The notes: generated by a model not told the origin, from the sequence alone. A DNA stretch of 64,000 nucleotides from Zhongshania aliphaticivorans (GCF_902705875.1 NZ_CACSIK010000001.1:2847166-2911165); one strand, 5' to 3'; counted from the first letter of the stretch, positions 48,680 to 56,831 are shown. Numbers and translations are program-made.

Positions 48680-48715
48680 ATCGCCACCTTTGAGGACCTG
48701 TTCGAAGGTGGCGAT
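48680..48715 (-). terminator. Terminator-like hairpin after the cupredoxin gene
   Basis: Eleven-base perfect arms, ATCGCCACCTT and AAGGTGGCGAT, around a 14-base loop, ~9 bp past the operon's last stop. On the minus strand TTTATC follows, a short U-tract. It marks the probable end of the globin/cupredoxin operon. Confidence 0.7.
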
Positions 48716-48723
48716 CAGTACCA

Positions 48724-49518
48724 TTACATTACAATAATAGTTCCGGACATTTTGTCACCATGAATAGCACAGATATACGGATATTCTCCTGGCTTATCAA
48801 AGGTGTAGGTAAAGCTCGAATGATGCCGCATTCTAGGGCTGCGAACATTGCCCATTTGGATAATATGATTAGAGCCATCTAAATTATCCCAGGTCACAGT
48901 GGTACCAGCTTTTACTTTCAATACAGTAGGAGTAAAGCGCATAAAATCCACTATTGACACCGTATTGGGCTTTTGATGCGCGGCATCAGGAGTTGGCGCG
49001 ACTGGGCTAGGGCTAGGTGACCCCACCTTCTTAATGGCCATGCTAGACGATACCCTGCTAGGAACCGAAGGCGTTACTTGTTTTGGAACCGAAGGACTAG
49101 ACGAGTGAACATGCACTGCACTGGGGCTGCTTACTTGCACAGCACTAGGGGCTACATGTGCAGAAGTAGAGCTTGCCATACCAGCACTTGCAACCGTGAT
49201 CACACCTTTCATAGAAGAATGCAGACCGCACTGATATTTATGCACGCCTGGCTCGGAGAACATCTGACTATAATCATCGCCCTTTCGTAATCTAGGACTT
49301 TCTTTACCATCTATTAGTACAGTATGGGTAGAGCTATCCATATTTTCCCAAACTACACTTTGACCCGGCTGAACGGTTATTGCTTGCGGGCCAAATTTAT
49401 AACTCTTAATGGCAACTTTAGCATCTGCTCCTGCTGCAAGAACATCGGCAGAAATAAACGCACCTAAAAACATAGTTGTTAATGCTGCAGCGGTATACAT
49501 ACAATAATATTTTTTCAT
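48724..49518 (-). CDS. Exported two-domain cupredoxin
   Basis: 264 residues from ATG 49518, with GGAGG six bases ahead. Signal peptide to about residue 29 (VLAAG). Two plastocyanin-like domains flank a Ser/Pro/Val/His-rich linker (~112-182). Type-1 copper ligands are complete in both: H65, C97, H100, M103 and H218, C250, H253, M257. The Cys-His-Met spacing differs (CxxHxxM versus CxxHxxxM), which should tune potentials differently. It probably acts as a periplasmic electron carrier for the globin/flavin operon of which it is the last gene. It is not a nitrite reductase: it lacks type-2 copper and is too short. Confidence 0.88.
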   Translation of the reverse strand: MKKYYCMYTAAALTTMFLGAFISADVLAAGADAKVAIKSYKFGPQAITVQPGQSVVWENMDSSTHTVLIDGKESPRLRKGDDYSQMFSEPGVHKYQCGLHSSMKGVITVASAGMASSTSAHVAPSAVQVSSPSAVHVHSSSPSVPKQVTPSVPSRVSSSMAIKKVGSPSPSPVAPTPDAAHQKPNTVSIVDFMRFTPTVLKVKAGTTVTWDNLDGSNHIIQMGNVRSPRMRHHSSFTYTFDKPGEYPYICAIHGDKMSGTIIVM

Positions 49519-49581
49519 AAAAACCTCCGACATAAGCCCCAGGCCAACACCACTGGACGGCTTAAAATAAATAATCAACAC

Positions 49582-50472
49582 CTATTTCTTCTGACGTGCA
49601 TTCCGCATACGGTTAGTTCGCCATGTCATCCAAACACCCGTAATAGAAAGTAAAACAGCCGCAACGCCAACAAGGTTAATTAAAGTAGTACCCAAACTAC
49701 CAAATAAACGACCACTGTGCAAATCAATCAGCACTTGCTCAAGCGCTACTGTAGGGTGAGAAAAAGGCTCGACATCGGCTTTTGCTTCGTCAGGTAAACC
49801 TTCCAGTGCCGACCAAGAAACTCCATCTACTACATCCAGCTCATTCCAAGATAATCCATCTTCAGTGATGTACGTATTCTCACCTTGTAGCGCCAAATAA
49901 GCACTTCCGTCTTTTTCTAACAAACCAAGATTTCGAATATGACCAACAGGTAACATGAAGCCACTTTGCTCTTCAATGACCACACCCTCTGGTGACAACA
50001 AGGTTAGCTTATCGTTTGTTGCAACGTACAAGGTTTCGCCAAGCGCGTTATTTACATCAACAAAGCCAAGAGGTGACGGGATATGCTGAGCCAACATAGT
50101 GTCATTCAGCACTGTATTTTCTGTGGTAGTCACCAACCAGTGATCACCAGATCGAAATCCGTTTTCGGGAACCTGTGCATAAAGACCGTACATCGACATT
50201 AATGCAACCGAGTTCACCCGAATCGCATCAAGCCCCATACTGACACTTTGATTAAGCAGTACCCCACTAAAACCAAGCCAACCCATAAAAATGAAAGCAA
50301 ACAAGCCAACCCGTTGGTGCCACTTTCTTAGTAGCATCGATACATTTAATTTAGGTTTTTTTTTCACTGCTGGCTTCACTGTTTTCATAACTGGTCTTGG
50401 TTTAACTGGCGCGTCAACTCTACCTGCCGCTTCTTGAACATCAGCTTTACGAAGCGCATTTTGATCATGCAT
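49582..50472 (-). CDS. PepSY-associated transmembrane protein
   Basis: 296 residues. A basic cytoplasmic N-terminus to ~45 is followed by a transmembrane helix with RKWHQRVGLFAFIFMGWLGFSGVLL, a large periplasmic part (~75-235), and a DLHSGRLFG motif before a second helix ending in WMTWR. This is the PepSY_TM organisation, often found in ferric or flavin-linked membrane reductases. The two histidines near the membrane could bind haem (inference). Its place between FMN-binding and cupredoxin genes suggests electron transfer across the inner membrane. Confidence 0.8.
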   Translation of the reverse strand: MHDQNALRKADVQEAAGRVDAPVKPRPVMKTVKPAVKKKPKLNVSMLLRKWHQRVGLFAFIFMGWLGFSGVLLNQSVSMGLDAIRVNSVALMSMYGLYAQVPENGFRSGDHWLVTTTENTVLNDTMLAQHIPSPLGFVDVNNALGETLYVATNDKLTLLSPEGVVIEEQSGFMLPVGHIRNLGLLEKDGSAYLALQGENTYITEDGLSWNELDVVDGVSWSALEGLPDEAKADVEPFSHPTVALEQVLIDLHSGRLFGSLGTTLINLVGVAAVLLSITGVWMTWRTNRMRNARQKK

Positions 50473-50494
50473 ACAACCCCCTTTACTACGAATT

Positions 50495-51088
50495 TCACTT
50501 CCCTACGAGAGAATCTAATGTAATTGCCGTTCGCGCCATACGCTTCATCATAACTACTGACAAAGTAGCCCCAGTAATATTATCAATGGGCTTATCTAGA
50601 CTATTACCAGCTGCTTTAGAACCATTAATTTGATTAAGAAAAGAAGGTTCAGCTACCTGCTCACCACGAGATTCACGATAGACAAGCACCTTAGAAACAT
50701 CGACAACACCATTGTTAATGACAAACCCACATGTGGTTGGCACATAACCTTCTTTACCAATGTCATCAAATATCCACACTGTTCTTTCACCGTCTTCCCA
50801 GTAGCGAACACGTTGCTGCGGGAATGAACGATTGAACACAGCAGAAATCTTCCGTTGTGAAGCGTTATCTAACATCAACATTTTTGGTGCAGGTACACTG
50901 TTATTGAACACCTCGGCCAAAAACACATCCGGGGTTTGGAATGTTTTATAAAGCTCAAAAGCTTTGACAGGCGTAGCGCCTAACAGAGCAACAAACAGAG
51001 CAACAAATAAAACAATTTTTGACTTAGGGGCAGAAACAGCGGCATCAAAAGATGCCGCCTCGCCCGCTTTTTCACATTGATAAAGCAT
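50495..51088 (-). CDS. FMN-binding-domain protein with covalent flavin motif
   Basis: 197 residues. A cytoplasmic stub of ~24 residues, a hydrophobic segment (IVLFVALFVALLGATPVKA) acting as anchor or signal, then a NqrC/RnfG-type FMN-binding domain. The DNITGATLS motif (169-177) matches the ApbE flavinylation site, so FMN should be attached through T175. It is a periplasmic one-electron carrier by family. No apbE is seen in the window, so the transferase must be elsewhere. Confidence 0.85.
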   Translation of the reverse strand: MLYQCEKAGEAASFDAAVSAPKSKIVLFVALFVALLGATPVKAFELYKTFQTPDVFLAEVFNNSVPAPKMLMLDNASQRKISAVFNRSFPQQRVRYWEDGERTVWIFDDIGKEGYVPTTCGFVINNGVVDVSKVLVYRESRGEQVAEPSFLNQINGSKAAGNSLDKPIDNITGATLSVVMMKRMARTAITLDSLVGK

Positions 51089-51106
51089 GCGTTCTCCAGA
51101 TACCGA

Positions 51107-51568
51107 TTAACGAGTTACGATGGCGTGCTTATAAGGAGCCAAGCCAGCAATCATTAAGTTACAAGCCTCATAAGTAAGCTGAATACGCTCACATGAGTTA
51201 TAGGCCGCTTCAACAACTGCATTAAATTGAGTCACAGTGATACCTAAATCAGAGTGAGCTGCAGCCATACTTGCACCTTGATATTCAGCATCATTTCCAC
51301 CTAACACCACTTGAAGAAACTGAGTGTTTAAGAAAATTTGACGCTCAATATTACCGAACTCACGGAATACGTGGTTGATACGGTTATCAAGCATAATGTA
51401 GTAGAAAAGACCTTCTACCCAGTTGCGAACGCCCTCAGGACCACCAAACTGCTCAAGTGCATCAGCATCGATAGGTGGGTAAGTTGGGGTTTTACCTTGT
51501 GAAAAACTTGGTGCCGCCGCCACTGTTAGCATAAAAGCCATGGCCATAGTGCGAAATATCTGTTTCAT
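51107..51568 (-). CDS. Truncated haemoglobin with signal peptide (group I-like)
   Basis: 153 residues. A cleavable leader (MAMAFMLTVAAAPSFSQ) precedes a compact two-over-two globin. Family landmarks: FGGPEGVRNWVEGLFYY with a B10-type Tyr, FLQVVLGG, YQGASMAAAH with the predicted proximal His H105, and LGITVTQF. Truncated globins bind O2 or NO and several oxidise NO to nitrate; nearly all are cytoplasmic, so export is unusual. C126 and C136 in the last helices could form a disulfide. The operon partners are redox proteins of the same compartment. Confidence 0.85.
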   Translation of the reverse strand: MKQIFRTMAMAFMLTVAAAPSFSQGKTPTYPPIDADALEQFGGPEGVRNWVEGLFYYIMLDNRINHVFREFGNIERQIFLNTQFLQVVLGGNDAEYQGASMAAAHSDLGITVTQFNAVVEAAYNSCERIQLTYEACNLMIAGLAPYKHAIVTR

Positions 51569-51607
51569 AATTCTCTCCTGATTTTAAAAATAAGTTCTTA
51601 ACTACAA

Positions 51608-52645
51608 TTAGAAGCTGGCTTGTAATGACATGTAAAAACCGTGCTGATCAGGAGTAAGCGTGATATTACCTAACATCGCATATGCCATTGTGATAGATAG
51701 ATTTTTACTTGGGAAGAAAGCAACAAAAGCATCAAACCAATCACTTTCTTGTTGCTCCAGGGTATTCTCAACACCGCCAAGACCTAGATCACCCAAAATA
51801 CCTGTTACAGAAGTCAAAGACAGCCCAGAAACCTGGATGCTTTGCCCACTCTGGTTATCACCATGTTGAGCCCATTCCACACCAATTACGGTGTCTTTAC
51901 GTAGCAAGTACGCTAATGACACTTCAGGACGGAATTCTTTATCACTCCCATCTGGACCACCAAAACCTGTTAAACCAGTCTGGTTAGCAGCGGTATAACG
52001 TGCGGTAATATTGATAAGGGTATTAATGGGGAAAAGGATTTTGGTCGCAGAAATATACGCTTCCCAATCCTTCGCTGTATCAGCACCCAAGGTAGTTAAC
52101 AGCTCTTCGTTTTTATTGGTTTTGTAGAAACCACCAATTGCGATCTGAGGCATGAAACTATCAGAATCATAAACTGCATCACCCCATACACGCAATTTTG
52201 CACCGATGATTTCCATATCAATAGTGGTATTCCATGGATCAATACCAGTGTCTACCGGCACACCAAGTTCTTGAGTAAGATCATTTACTGTATCAACAAC
52301 CAAACCTACAGTGTTAAACGTAGAGCCTGTTGTTAATGAACTGGTCGTGTACGACAATTCAAAACGATCCCAAAAACCGACTGCCACACCAAGAGAATGA
52401 AGTGTGTAGTTCGCCAGAGGCGCGTAGGTATAATGTACGTTACCGTTAATACCCTGATCTGTTCCGTAACCTGTAATTGTTGCCCAAGGTGTAATACCAC
52501 CACCACCAGCGCCATCAATCATGCTAACGCCGCCCGTTGCCAATACCTTACCGTCATCAAACCAATCGGCGTGTGAGATACCGCTCGCGAGCATTGCTAC
52601 GACTAATGCCGCACCTTTTAACTTACTACTTTTTGCTACTTCCAT
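51608..52645 (-). CDS. DUF3034 family protein, probable outer-membrane barrel
   Basis: 345 residues from ATG 52645, preceded by AGGAG. Signal peptide (LVVAMLASGISHA), then Gly-rich TGGVSMIDGAGGGGITPWATI typical of DUF3034 and alternating aromatic/polar strands. The chain ends GFYMSLQASF with a terminal Phe, the usual outer-membrane barrel signal. Function is unknown. It heads the operon and is a candidate pore or scaffold for the periplasmic globin/FMN/copper proteins. Confidence 0.83.
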   Translation of the reverse strand: MEVAKSSKLKGAALVVAMLASGISHADWFDDGKVLATGGVSMIDGAGGGGITPWATITGYGTDQGINGNVHYTYAPLANYTLHSLGVAVGFWDRFELSYTTSSLTTGSTFNTVGLVVDTVNDLTQELGVPVDTGIDPWNTTIDMEIIGAKLRVWGDAVYDSDSFMPQIAIGGFYKTNKNEELLTTLGADTAKDWEAYISATKILFPINTLINITARYTAANQTGLTGFGGPDGSDKEFRPEVSLAYLLRKDTVIGVEWAQHGDNQSGQSIQVSGLSLTSVTGILGDLGLGGVENTLEQQESDWFDAFVAFFPSKNLSITMAYAMLGNITLTPDQHGFYMSLQASF

Positions 52646-52887
52646 TTTGATGCTCCTAATCAATAGACAAACCACAATGCATAAATAAATGCCCCGCGTT
52701 CTCGCGAAAATTCTGTACCCAAAGAATAAAAATAATAAAAATTAGTTCGTGTTAATTCGTAATATCACTGTCTAACTTCACTATCCCTTGAGCACGAAAT
52801 TCGTCTTTTTAAGGGTGCACTTCACAACTAGCAACGGCTGTGCCATATGGTAAAAGCACGTAAAAAACAGCCTCAGACAAAAACCAG

Positions 52888-52910
52888 AAGGGGCATTTAT
52901 GGTGCATCTT
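52888..52910 (-). promoter_or_regulatory. NsrR-like nitric-oxide repressor operator
   Basis: The plus strand reads AAGGGGCATTT, one base, TGGTGCATCTT: two 11-base inverted half-sites around one base. The E. coli consensus is AAGATGCATTT-N-AAATGCATCTT; 18 of 23 positions agree with the extended consensus. On the minus strand a weak CATAAA -10 falls inside it, with TTCGGT 17 bases upstream. It lies 243 bp before the DUF3034 start. NsrR is an Fe-S Rrf2 repressor that lets go when NO damages its cluster. Confidence 0.55.
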
Positions 52911-52940
52911 TAGAGGTGACCGAACAGAAAGATGGCACCA
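52900..52940. repeat. Inverted repeat overlapping the NsrR-like site
   Basis: TGGTGCATCTTT and AAAGATGGCACCA pair over 12 bases with one bulge around a 16-base loop. There is no T-tract. It could be a second regulator site or an RNA hairpin at the 5' end of the operon leader. Confidence 0.5.
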
Positions 52941-53011
52941 AATAGGGCCAAAAAGCATGGTTTTCAACAATTAGCGTCACTTTATTGCTTGTAAAAATAA
53001 AACCGCAAAAT

Positions 53012-53040
53012 TTCAGTGCACAGTTTTTTTTTGCACTGAA
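53012..53040. repeat. Inverted repeat upstream of the globin operon
   Basis: TTCAGTGCA and TGCACTGAA, nine perfect pairs, enclose an 11-base loop that is mostly T. No terminator tail on either strand. It may be an operator about 370 bp before the operon, or structural. Confidence 0.45.
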
Positions 53041-53462
53041 GTTCAAAAAAGACAAACCAAAAGCTCTGCACACTTATGCAGCCAAAAACAAGAAAGCCAC
53101 TTGCCCCCACACTGCACTACATTCGAGCACCAACTTGGCATGCGCACTATCAACATCTGAGGGAATAAAAGCTTAGAAATAAATATGTCACAATAGTACG
53201 TTTAAAATACTATCTGTTATAAAACCGATAATATTCCAGAAATCATCACACTAATTATCAAAAACAGCATGCATATAGTGCGCAGACGCTCCAAATATAA
53301 TCAAAAAAATCATACGCTGATGCAAAACCAACAGTATTAATCGCACCAAACAGAAACAAACCCCAAAAAACCTTATTTAAATTTCCTTAATTATTTTTCG
53401 TGTACATTCTTTTATCAATTTCATAAGGAAACCCGCTCCTCCTCAGGATAACCAAGCACTAT

Positions 53463-53478
53463 TGGCATTTTAATTGCT
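53463..53478 (+). promoter_or_regulatory. Sigma-54-like promoter element
   Basis: TGGCAT, five bases, TTGCT, with GG and GC exactly ten bases apart as RpoN requires; the consensus is TGGCAC-N5-TTGCW. Nothing clearly coding follows, but a plus-strand terminator lies ~375 bp downstream. Such matches also arise by chance in AT-rich DNA. Confidence 0.3.
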
Positions 53479-53614
53479 GTTATATGACCAGAAACCCAAG
53501 GCCCTATTGTGTCTTATTCTAGAAATAGATTATTACGACTAGTACAGCTGAATTGATCAATATAGAAAGAGAGGAAGTAATATATACATTATCAGGACAA
53601 GCAATGGGTTTTGG

Positions 53615-53755
53615 ATGAAGCATACACTACAGGAGAAACTAATAACTAAAGAGGCATTTTCTTATATCTCAAAGCTAAATTTGACTATTCAACGTCGAGC
53701 CACAGAGAATTATCGGTCATTAAGTAAACTACTGACACAAAGTCTATATAGATAG
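53615..53755 (+). CDS. Candidate 46-residue small protein
   Basis: ATG 53615 to TAG 53755. The predicted product is basic and potentially helical (starts MKHTLQEKLITKEAFSYISK). It lies between the sigma-54-like site and the plus-strand terminator in a stop-rich region. There is no good ribosome site and rare codons (CGG, CGA, AGA, ATA) are frequent, so it may be spurious. No homologue is recognised. Confidence 0.25.
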   Translation: MKHTLQEKLITKEAFSYISKLNLTIQRRATENYRSLSKLLTQSLYR

Positions 53756-53838
53756 AACCCCATAGGATCAAAAATTACTTTGTCATTTCAAATGCGTTAA
53801 TTCGGAAGACTAAAGTAAAGATCATTAATTTTCGGATT

Positions 53839-53901
53839 GCGGAGTTAGCTGTTAACTGTTGTTCCCCCCCTGAATGAGCAACTAGTTAACTCCGCCTTTT
53901 T
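53839..53901 (+). terminator. Plus-strand rho-independent terminator with no assigned gene
   Basis: GCGGAGTTAGCT (53839-53850) pairs with AGTTAACTCCGC (53884-53895), 12 pairs with one G-U, then five T. The loop holds a C7 run. All neighbouring genes run on the minus strand, where no T-tract follows, so this ends a plus-strand transcript such as a small RNA. Confidence 0.6.
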
Positions 53902-54023
53902 ATTGCCTAACCAACCCAACATTTTTCCAAACATTAGGTGGTTTATCAGCAAAGAGTAGATTAAAGCTCAGGCTAAGGTATGCCCCTAAATAATAGCTAA
54001 TACTCGCGACATATAGCGATTAA

Positions 54024-55022
54024 TTAGGATGGAACGTAGCTGATAGGATAACTATCATACACAAAGACAGGAACTGACTTACTTTCAAACCTTATTCTTT
54101 TAACTCGCTGAATAAGCTTCTCTTTCAAGTCAGGGTTAAAGAAACTAGACGATACAATTTTACAATCACTGACAGTCCCATCTGGCTGAATAGTCAAAGA
54201 GACAACAACGGTGCCCGTTCCGATGCTTGCATCCTTTCTCGCTGCGCGATTAAAAATTGCGTAAAAAGCACTTTTGCTCTTATCAAAAGCCAATTGGATT
54301 TCTTCTAAGCTTCGACCTTGCGGGCCTGAAGCTGCTGAACCACCCCTGGTAGCAGCAGCGACTTGTTGCCCTCCATCAAAAGATGAGACTTTCTGGGTAG
54401 TATGTTTTCCAATAACGAGCTTTTGACCTTGATCACTAATATTTTCCCCGTTACTTACGCCGGATTTAATTCCATTACTGCTCGTACTAAGGATATTATC
54501 AGAAGGTGCATTCATCTCTTCCAAAACACTACCCCTATCACGCAGTGTGTTAGCAGATGCAACAGCGGAAGAATTGGTTTCTCTCATTACTGCCAACTGT
54601 TCACTAAAAGCCATAACCCCACTTGCTGCAGCGACTTTCTTCGCAGCGGCAACTTTGTCTACAGCTTTACGCTCTGCAACTTGATTCGCTTTGGGTTTAG
54701 GAGCTGGCACGGCCTTCTTTACCACTTCGACGGGCTTAGGAGGTATAACTTTTTTTTCTACCACCTTTTTTTCAACCACCTTGGGTAACTCAAGTTTTGG
54801 CTTTTCTATCGGTGCAGGCTTAATGATTTCTAAAAAGTAGTCTTCCTTTTTTTCTTCAAGCAAATCATCTGATGGCGCCATCACCCAATAAGACATCGCA
54901 ATGAGCAAAACACAGGTGACACCAAGAACATTAATAAGGATTTTTCTGAAGCGTCTATCTGCATCGAGATGAATCCCCCAGCTATCGAATCCCAGCATAT
55001 TATGTTCAATCGTATTACTCAT
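54024..55022 (-). CDS. AgmX/PglI C-terminal-domain, TonB-like energy transducer
   Basis: 332 residues. A cytoplasmic start of ~27 residues and one transmembrane helix (28-48) are followed by a Pro/Lys/Glu/Val-rich stretch (~68-112) able to span the periplasm. The C-terminal domain (~235-332) has TGTVVVSLTIQPDGTVSDCKIVSSSF and the spacing of the AgmX/PglI family, related in layout to TonB. In Myxococcus, relatives (GltG/GltJ) couple the AglRQS motor to the envelope. It is the last gene of the nine-gene operon and overlaps the second ExbD gene by one base. Confidence 0.83.
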   Translation of the reverse strand: MSNTIEHNMLGFDSWGIHLDADRRFRKILINVLGVTCVLLIAMSYWVMAPSDDLLEEKKEDYFLEIIKPAPIEKPKLELPKVVEKKVVEKKVIPPKPVEVVKKAVPAPKPKANQVAERKAVDKVAAAKKVAAASGVMAFSEQLAVMRETNSSAVASANTLRDRGSVLEEMNAPSDNILSTSSNGIKSGVSNGENISDQGQKLVIGKHTTQKVSSFDGGQQVAAATRGGSAASGPQGRSLEEIQLAFDKSKSAFYAIFNRAARKDASIGTGTVVVSLTIQPDGTVSDCKIVSSSFFNPDLKEKLIQRVKRIRFESKSVPVFVYDSYPISYVPS

Positions 55023-55522
55023 CAGCCATCACTCCCTTCAAGTGCCCTCACTGCTAAGGATACTTTACCGAATTTTGCATCAACACAGGTGGCCAATACC
55101 TTTTTCAAAAGATGGTAAGGTGTTTTATGGTCTGCAACGATATTCACATCCAAAAGGCCTAGCTCATCATCTGGTTTTTCTGATTCATTTACTTTGGCAT
55201 CGAGGGCTAACGATAAGATTGCAAGCACTCTCTCTTCGTCCAACAGCGCCGCTTCTACACTCATCACGACATCTTCATCAACCAAAATACTATCATCACT
55301 AATGGCAACGGCCACCGTGCGTACTGCCTTTTCTTGCGACACAGAATCAGGCAATTTCAGATTTTGGTATTCTGGAATAACCTCAACAACTAGGGCATTT
55401 ACTAGTAAATAGAAAACAAGGATTGCAAAAATATCAATAAGCGATACAACATTAATAGAAACCTGTCGTTTCGCCTGTTTAATCTTACGGATAATGCGCC
55501 TATCGGCAGCTGAGTAGCTCAT
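55022..55522 (-). CDS. ExbD/TolR-family protein (second copy)
   Basis: 166 residues. Basic cytoplasmic tail, one transmembrane helix with the proton-carrying acidic residue at D30 (VVSLIDIFAILVFYLL), and a periplasmic domain. It forms a proton-driven unit with the ExbB-type protein. Separated by 15 bp from the first copy; the two are paralogues but only moderately alike, so they probably have distinct roles. Confidence 0.88.
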   Translation of the reverse strand: MSYSAADRRIIRKIKQAKRQVSINVVSLIDIFAILVFYLLVNALVVEVIPEYQNLKLPDSVSQEKAVRTVAVAISDDSILVDEDVVMSVEAALLDEERVLAILSLALDAKVNESEKPDDELGLLDVNIVADHKTPYHLLKKVLATCVDAKFGKVSLAVRALEGSDG

Positions 55523-55537
55523 TGACTTCCTTTACCT

Positions 55538-56101
55538 TTAATCCGTGTTTAGATCTACGGCGGCATCACCCATAGAAATCCCAGGGAAAAGCGCGGTTTC
55601 TGCGGACGCATCAGATGAAGATACCGGCATTCTAAGCACATCCATTACCCGTATAATTTGTTCATAAGAAACCTTATCTTCTACCAGCAAGCTAACCCGC
55701 TCTTCCTCAGGGTGTTGCGCTTTAATTTCTTTCAAACTATCTAATAGAGCAGTAGCGTCAACTTGGCCATTAACAAATTTAATGCTGTTCTCTTCCCCCT
55801 CTTGTGAGACTACAACTTTATCAGCATACAAACTGACAGCTAAATGAAAGTCATCATCTGATTCAGCCGGCGAATTACTAGCAACAGGGATCGTCAAATT
55901 CAAGGTGTGTAATTTACTCGCAGAGATAGAAGAACCAACCAGCAAGAAAAAAACCATTACGGCAAAAACATCAATCATCGATACGATATTTAATTCTTCG
56001 TCGCTATTGCTTTTCAGCTTCCGCTTCAATCGACGAGTCCGTCGGGAACGCCGACAATCTACCTCATCGTAACCGGGTTCACTTGGAAATATTGACGTCA
56101 C
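55538..56101 (-). CDS. ExbD/TolR-family protein (first copy)
   Basis: 187 residues. A long Arg/Lys-rich cytoplasmic tail (CRRSRRTRRLKRKLK), a transmembrane helix with D44 (IVSMIDVFAVMVFFLLV), and a periplasmic domain ending in an acidic tail. Same proton-channel role by family. It lies 34 bp after the ExbB gene and 15 bp before the second copy. Confidence 0.88.
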   Translation of the reverse strand: MTSIFPSEPGYDEVDCRRSRRTRRLKRKLKSNSDEELNIVSMIDVFAVMVFFLLVGSSISASKLHTLNLTIPVASNSPAESDDDFHLAVSLYADKVVVSQEGEENSIKFVNGQVDATALLDSLKEIKAQHPEEERVSLLVEDKVSYEQIIRVMDVLRMPVSSSDASAETALFPGISMGDAAVDLNTD

Positions 56102-56135
56102 AACCGCTCCTCATGTATTGCCTAATACTGCGCTA

Positions 56136-56783
56136 CTACTTGACCTGAATCGCATTACTATTGCTCACCAACGATACAAATCTTGCACACGCCGATTCCA
56201 ATGTATTGACCAACTCTTCCGCCTGACTCTGAAGGTATGCATGAGCAAAGAGACTGGGTATAGCCACCATTAAGCCAAATGCCGTACAACTCATCGCCTC
56301 TGATATACCCGCAGAAAGTAGATTGGCTTTTTCAACTGGATCTGCACCACCCAATGCACCAAATGCTGTAATTAAGCCAAGTACCGTTCCCAGCAAACCA
56401 AGCAAGGTTGCTGCGTTCGAAAAAGTGGCTAGATAATGAGTCCGGCGCTCAATAGTCGGCAATATCGACACCAAGCTATCCTCCGTCGCCATTTCCAGTT
56501 CTGCACGACGCGTTGATGTGCTCGCCTTCAGCAAGCCCTCATTTAAAATACGTGCGACTGCCACATCGGAATCGACAACTAAAGCTTCTGCTTCACTGAG
56601 ATTGTTTTCGCCAAGTAAAGGAGAAACTTTTTCCCACAAACGTCGATTTTCTCTCAGGGCTTTTCCAATAAAAATATATCTCTCAATACTGATCGCCAGT
56701 GCAAAAGCAAGCACAACGGCAATCGGGTACATAAAGTGCCCACCATTGTTAAAAAAAACAACGAAGCTATTGATCGCTTCCAT
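56136..56783 (-). CDS. MotA/TolQ/ExbB-family proton channel subunit
   Basis: 215 residues with three transmembrane helices (~14-40, ~117-144, ~158-184), the family topology. RTHYLATFSNAATLLGLLGTVLGLITAFGAL and SEAMSCTAFGLMVAIPSLFAH are classic ExbB/TolQ blocks. It pairs with two ExbD-type partners, unlike the usual single one, as AglR does with AglQ and AglS in Myxococcus. Substrate-specific function cannot be inferred from this subunit alone. Confidence 0.92.
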   Translation of the reverse strand: MEAINSFVVFFNNGGHFMYPIAVVLAFALAISIERYIFIGKALRENRRLWEKVSPLLGENNLSEAEALVVDSDVAVARILNEGLLKASTSTRRAELEMATEDSLVSILPTIERRTHYLATFSNAATLLGLLGTVLGLITAFGALGGADPVEKANLLSAGISEAMSCTAFGLMVAIPSLFAHAYLQSQAEELVNTLESACARFVSLVSNSNAIQVK

Positions 56784-56831
56784 ATAAAACCCTCATAGAA
56801 AATCATAAAAATTCAAAAACAAAATCTAAAA

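Larger units (their letters stand above)
52646..54023. other. 1.4 kb gene-poor region between two accessory operons
   Basis: AT-rich and stop-rich. It contains the long leader and promoter region of the DUF3034 operon, an NsrR-like site, two inverted repeats, a sigma-54-like site, a 46-codon frame and a plus-strand terminator, each listed separately. A 63-codon frame at 52985-53176 is not convincing. No transposase, integrase or recognisable gene remnant was found. Confidence 0.6.

Noticed and set aside
48724..49518. Copper nitrite reductase or nitrous-oxide reductase fragment
   Set aside because: Both domains are simple type-1 cupredoxins with signal peptide and linker; type-2 copper and CuA ligand patterns are absent.
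52670..52695. A second NsrR-like palindrome (minus strand GGGCATTT..ATGCATTG)
   Set aside because: The half-sites are one base too far apart for the 11-1-11 geometry and the outer bases do not match.
52985..53176. 63-codon frame on the plus strand
   Set aside because: It overlaps an inverted repeat, is Lys/Ala-rich without family features and has no ribosome site.
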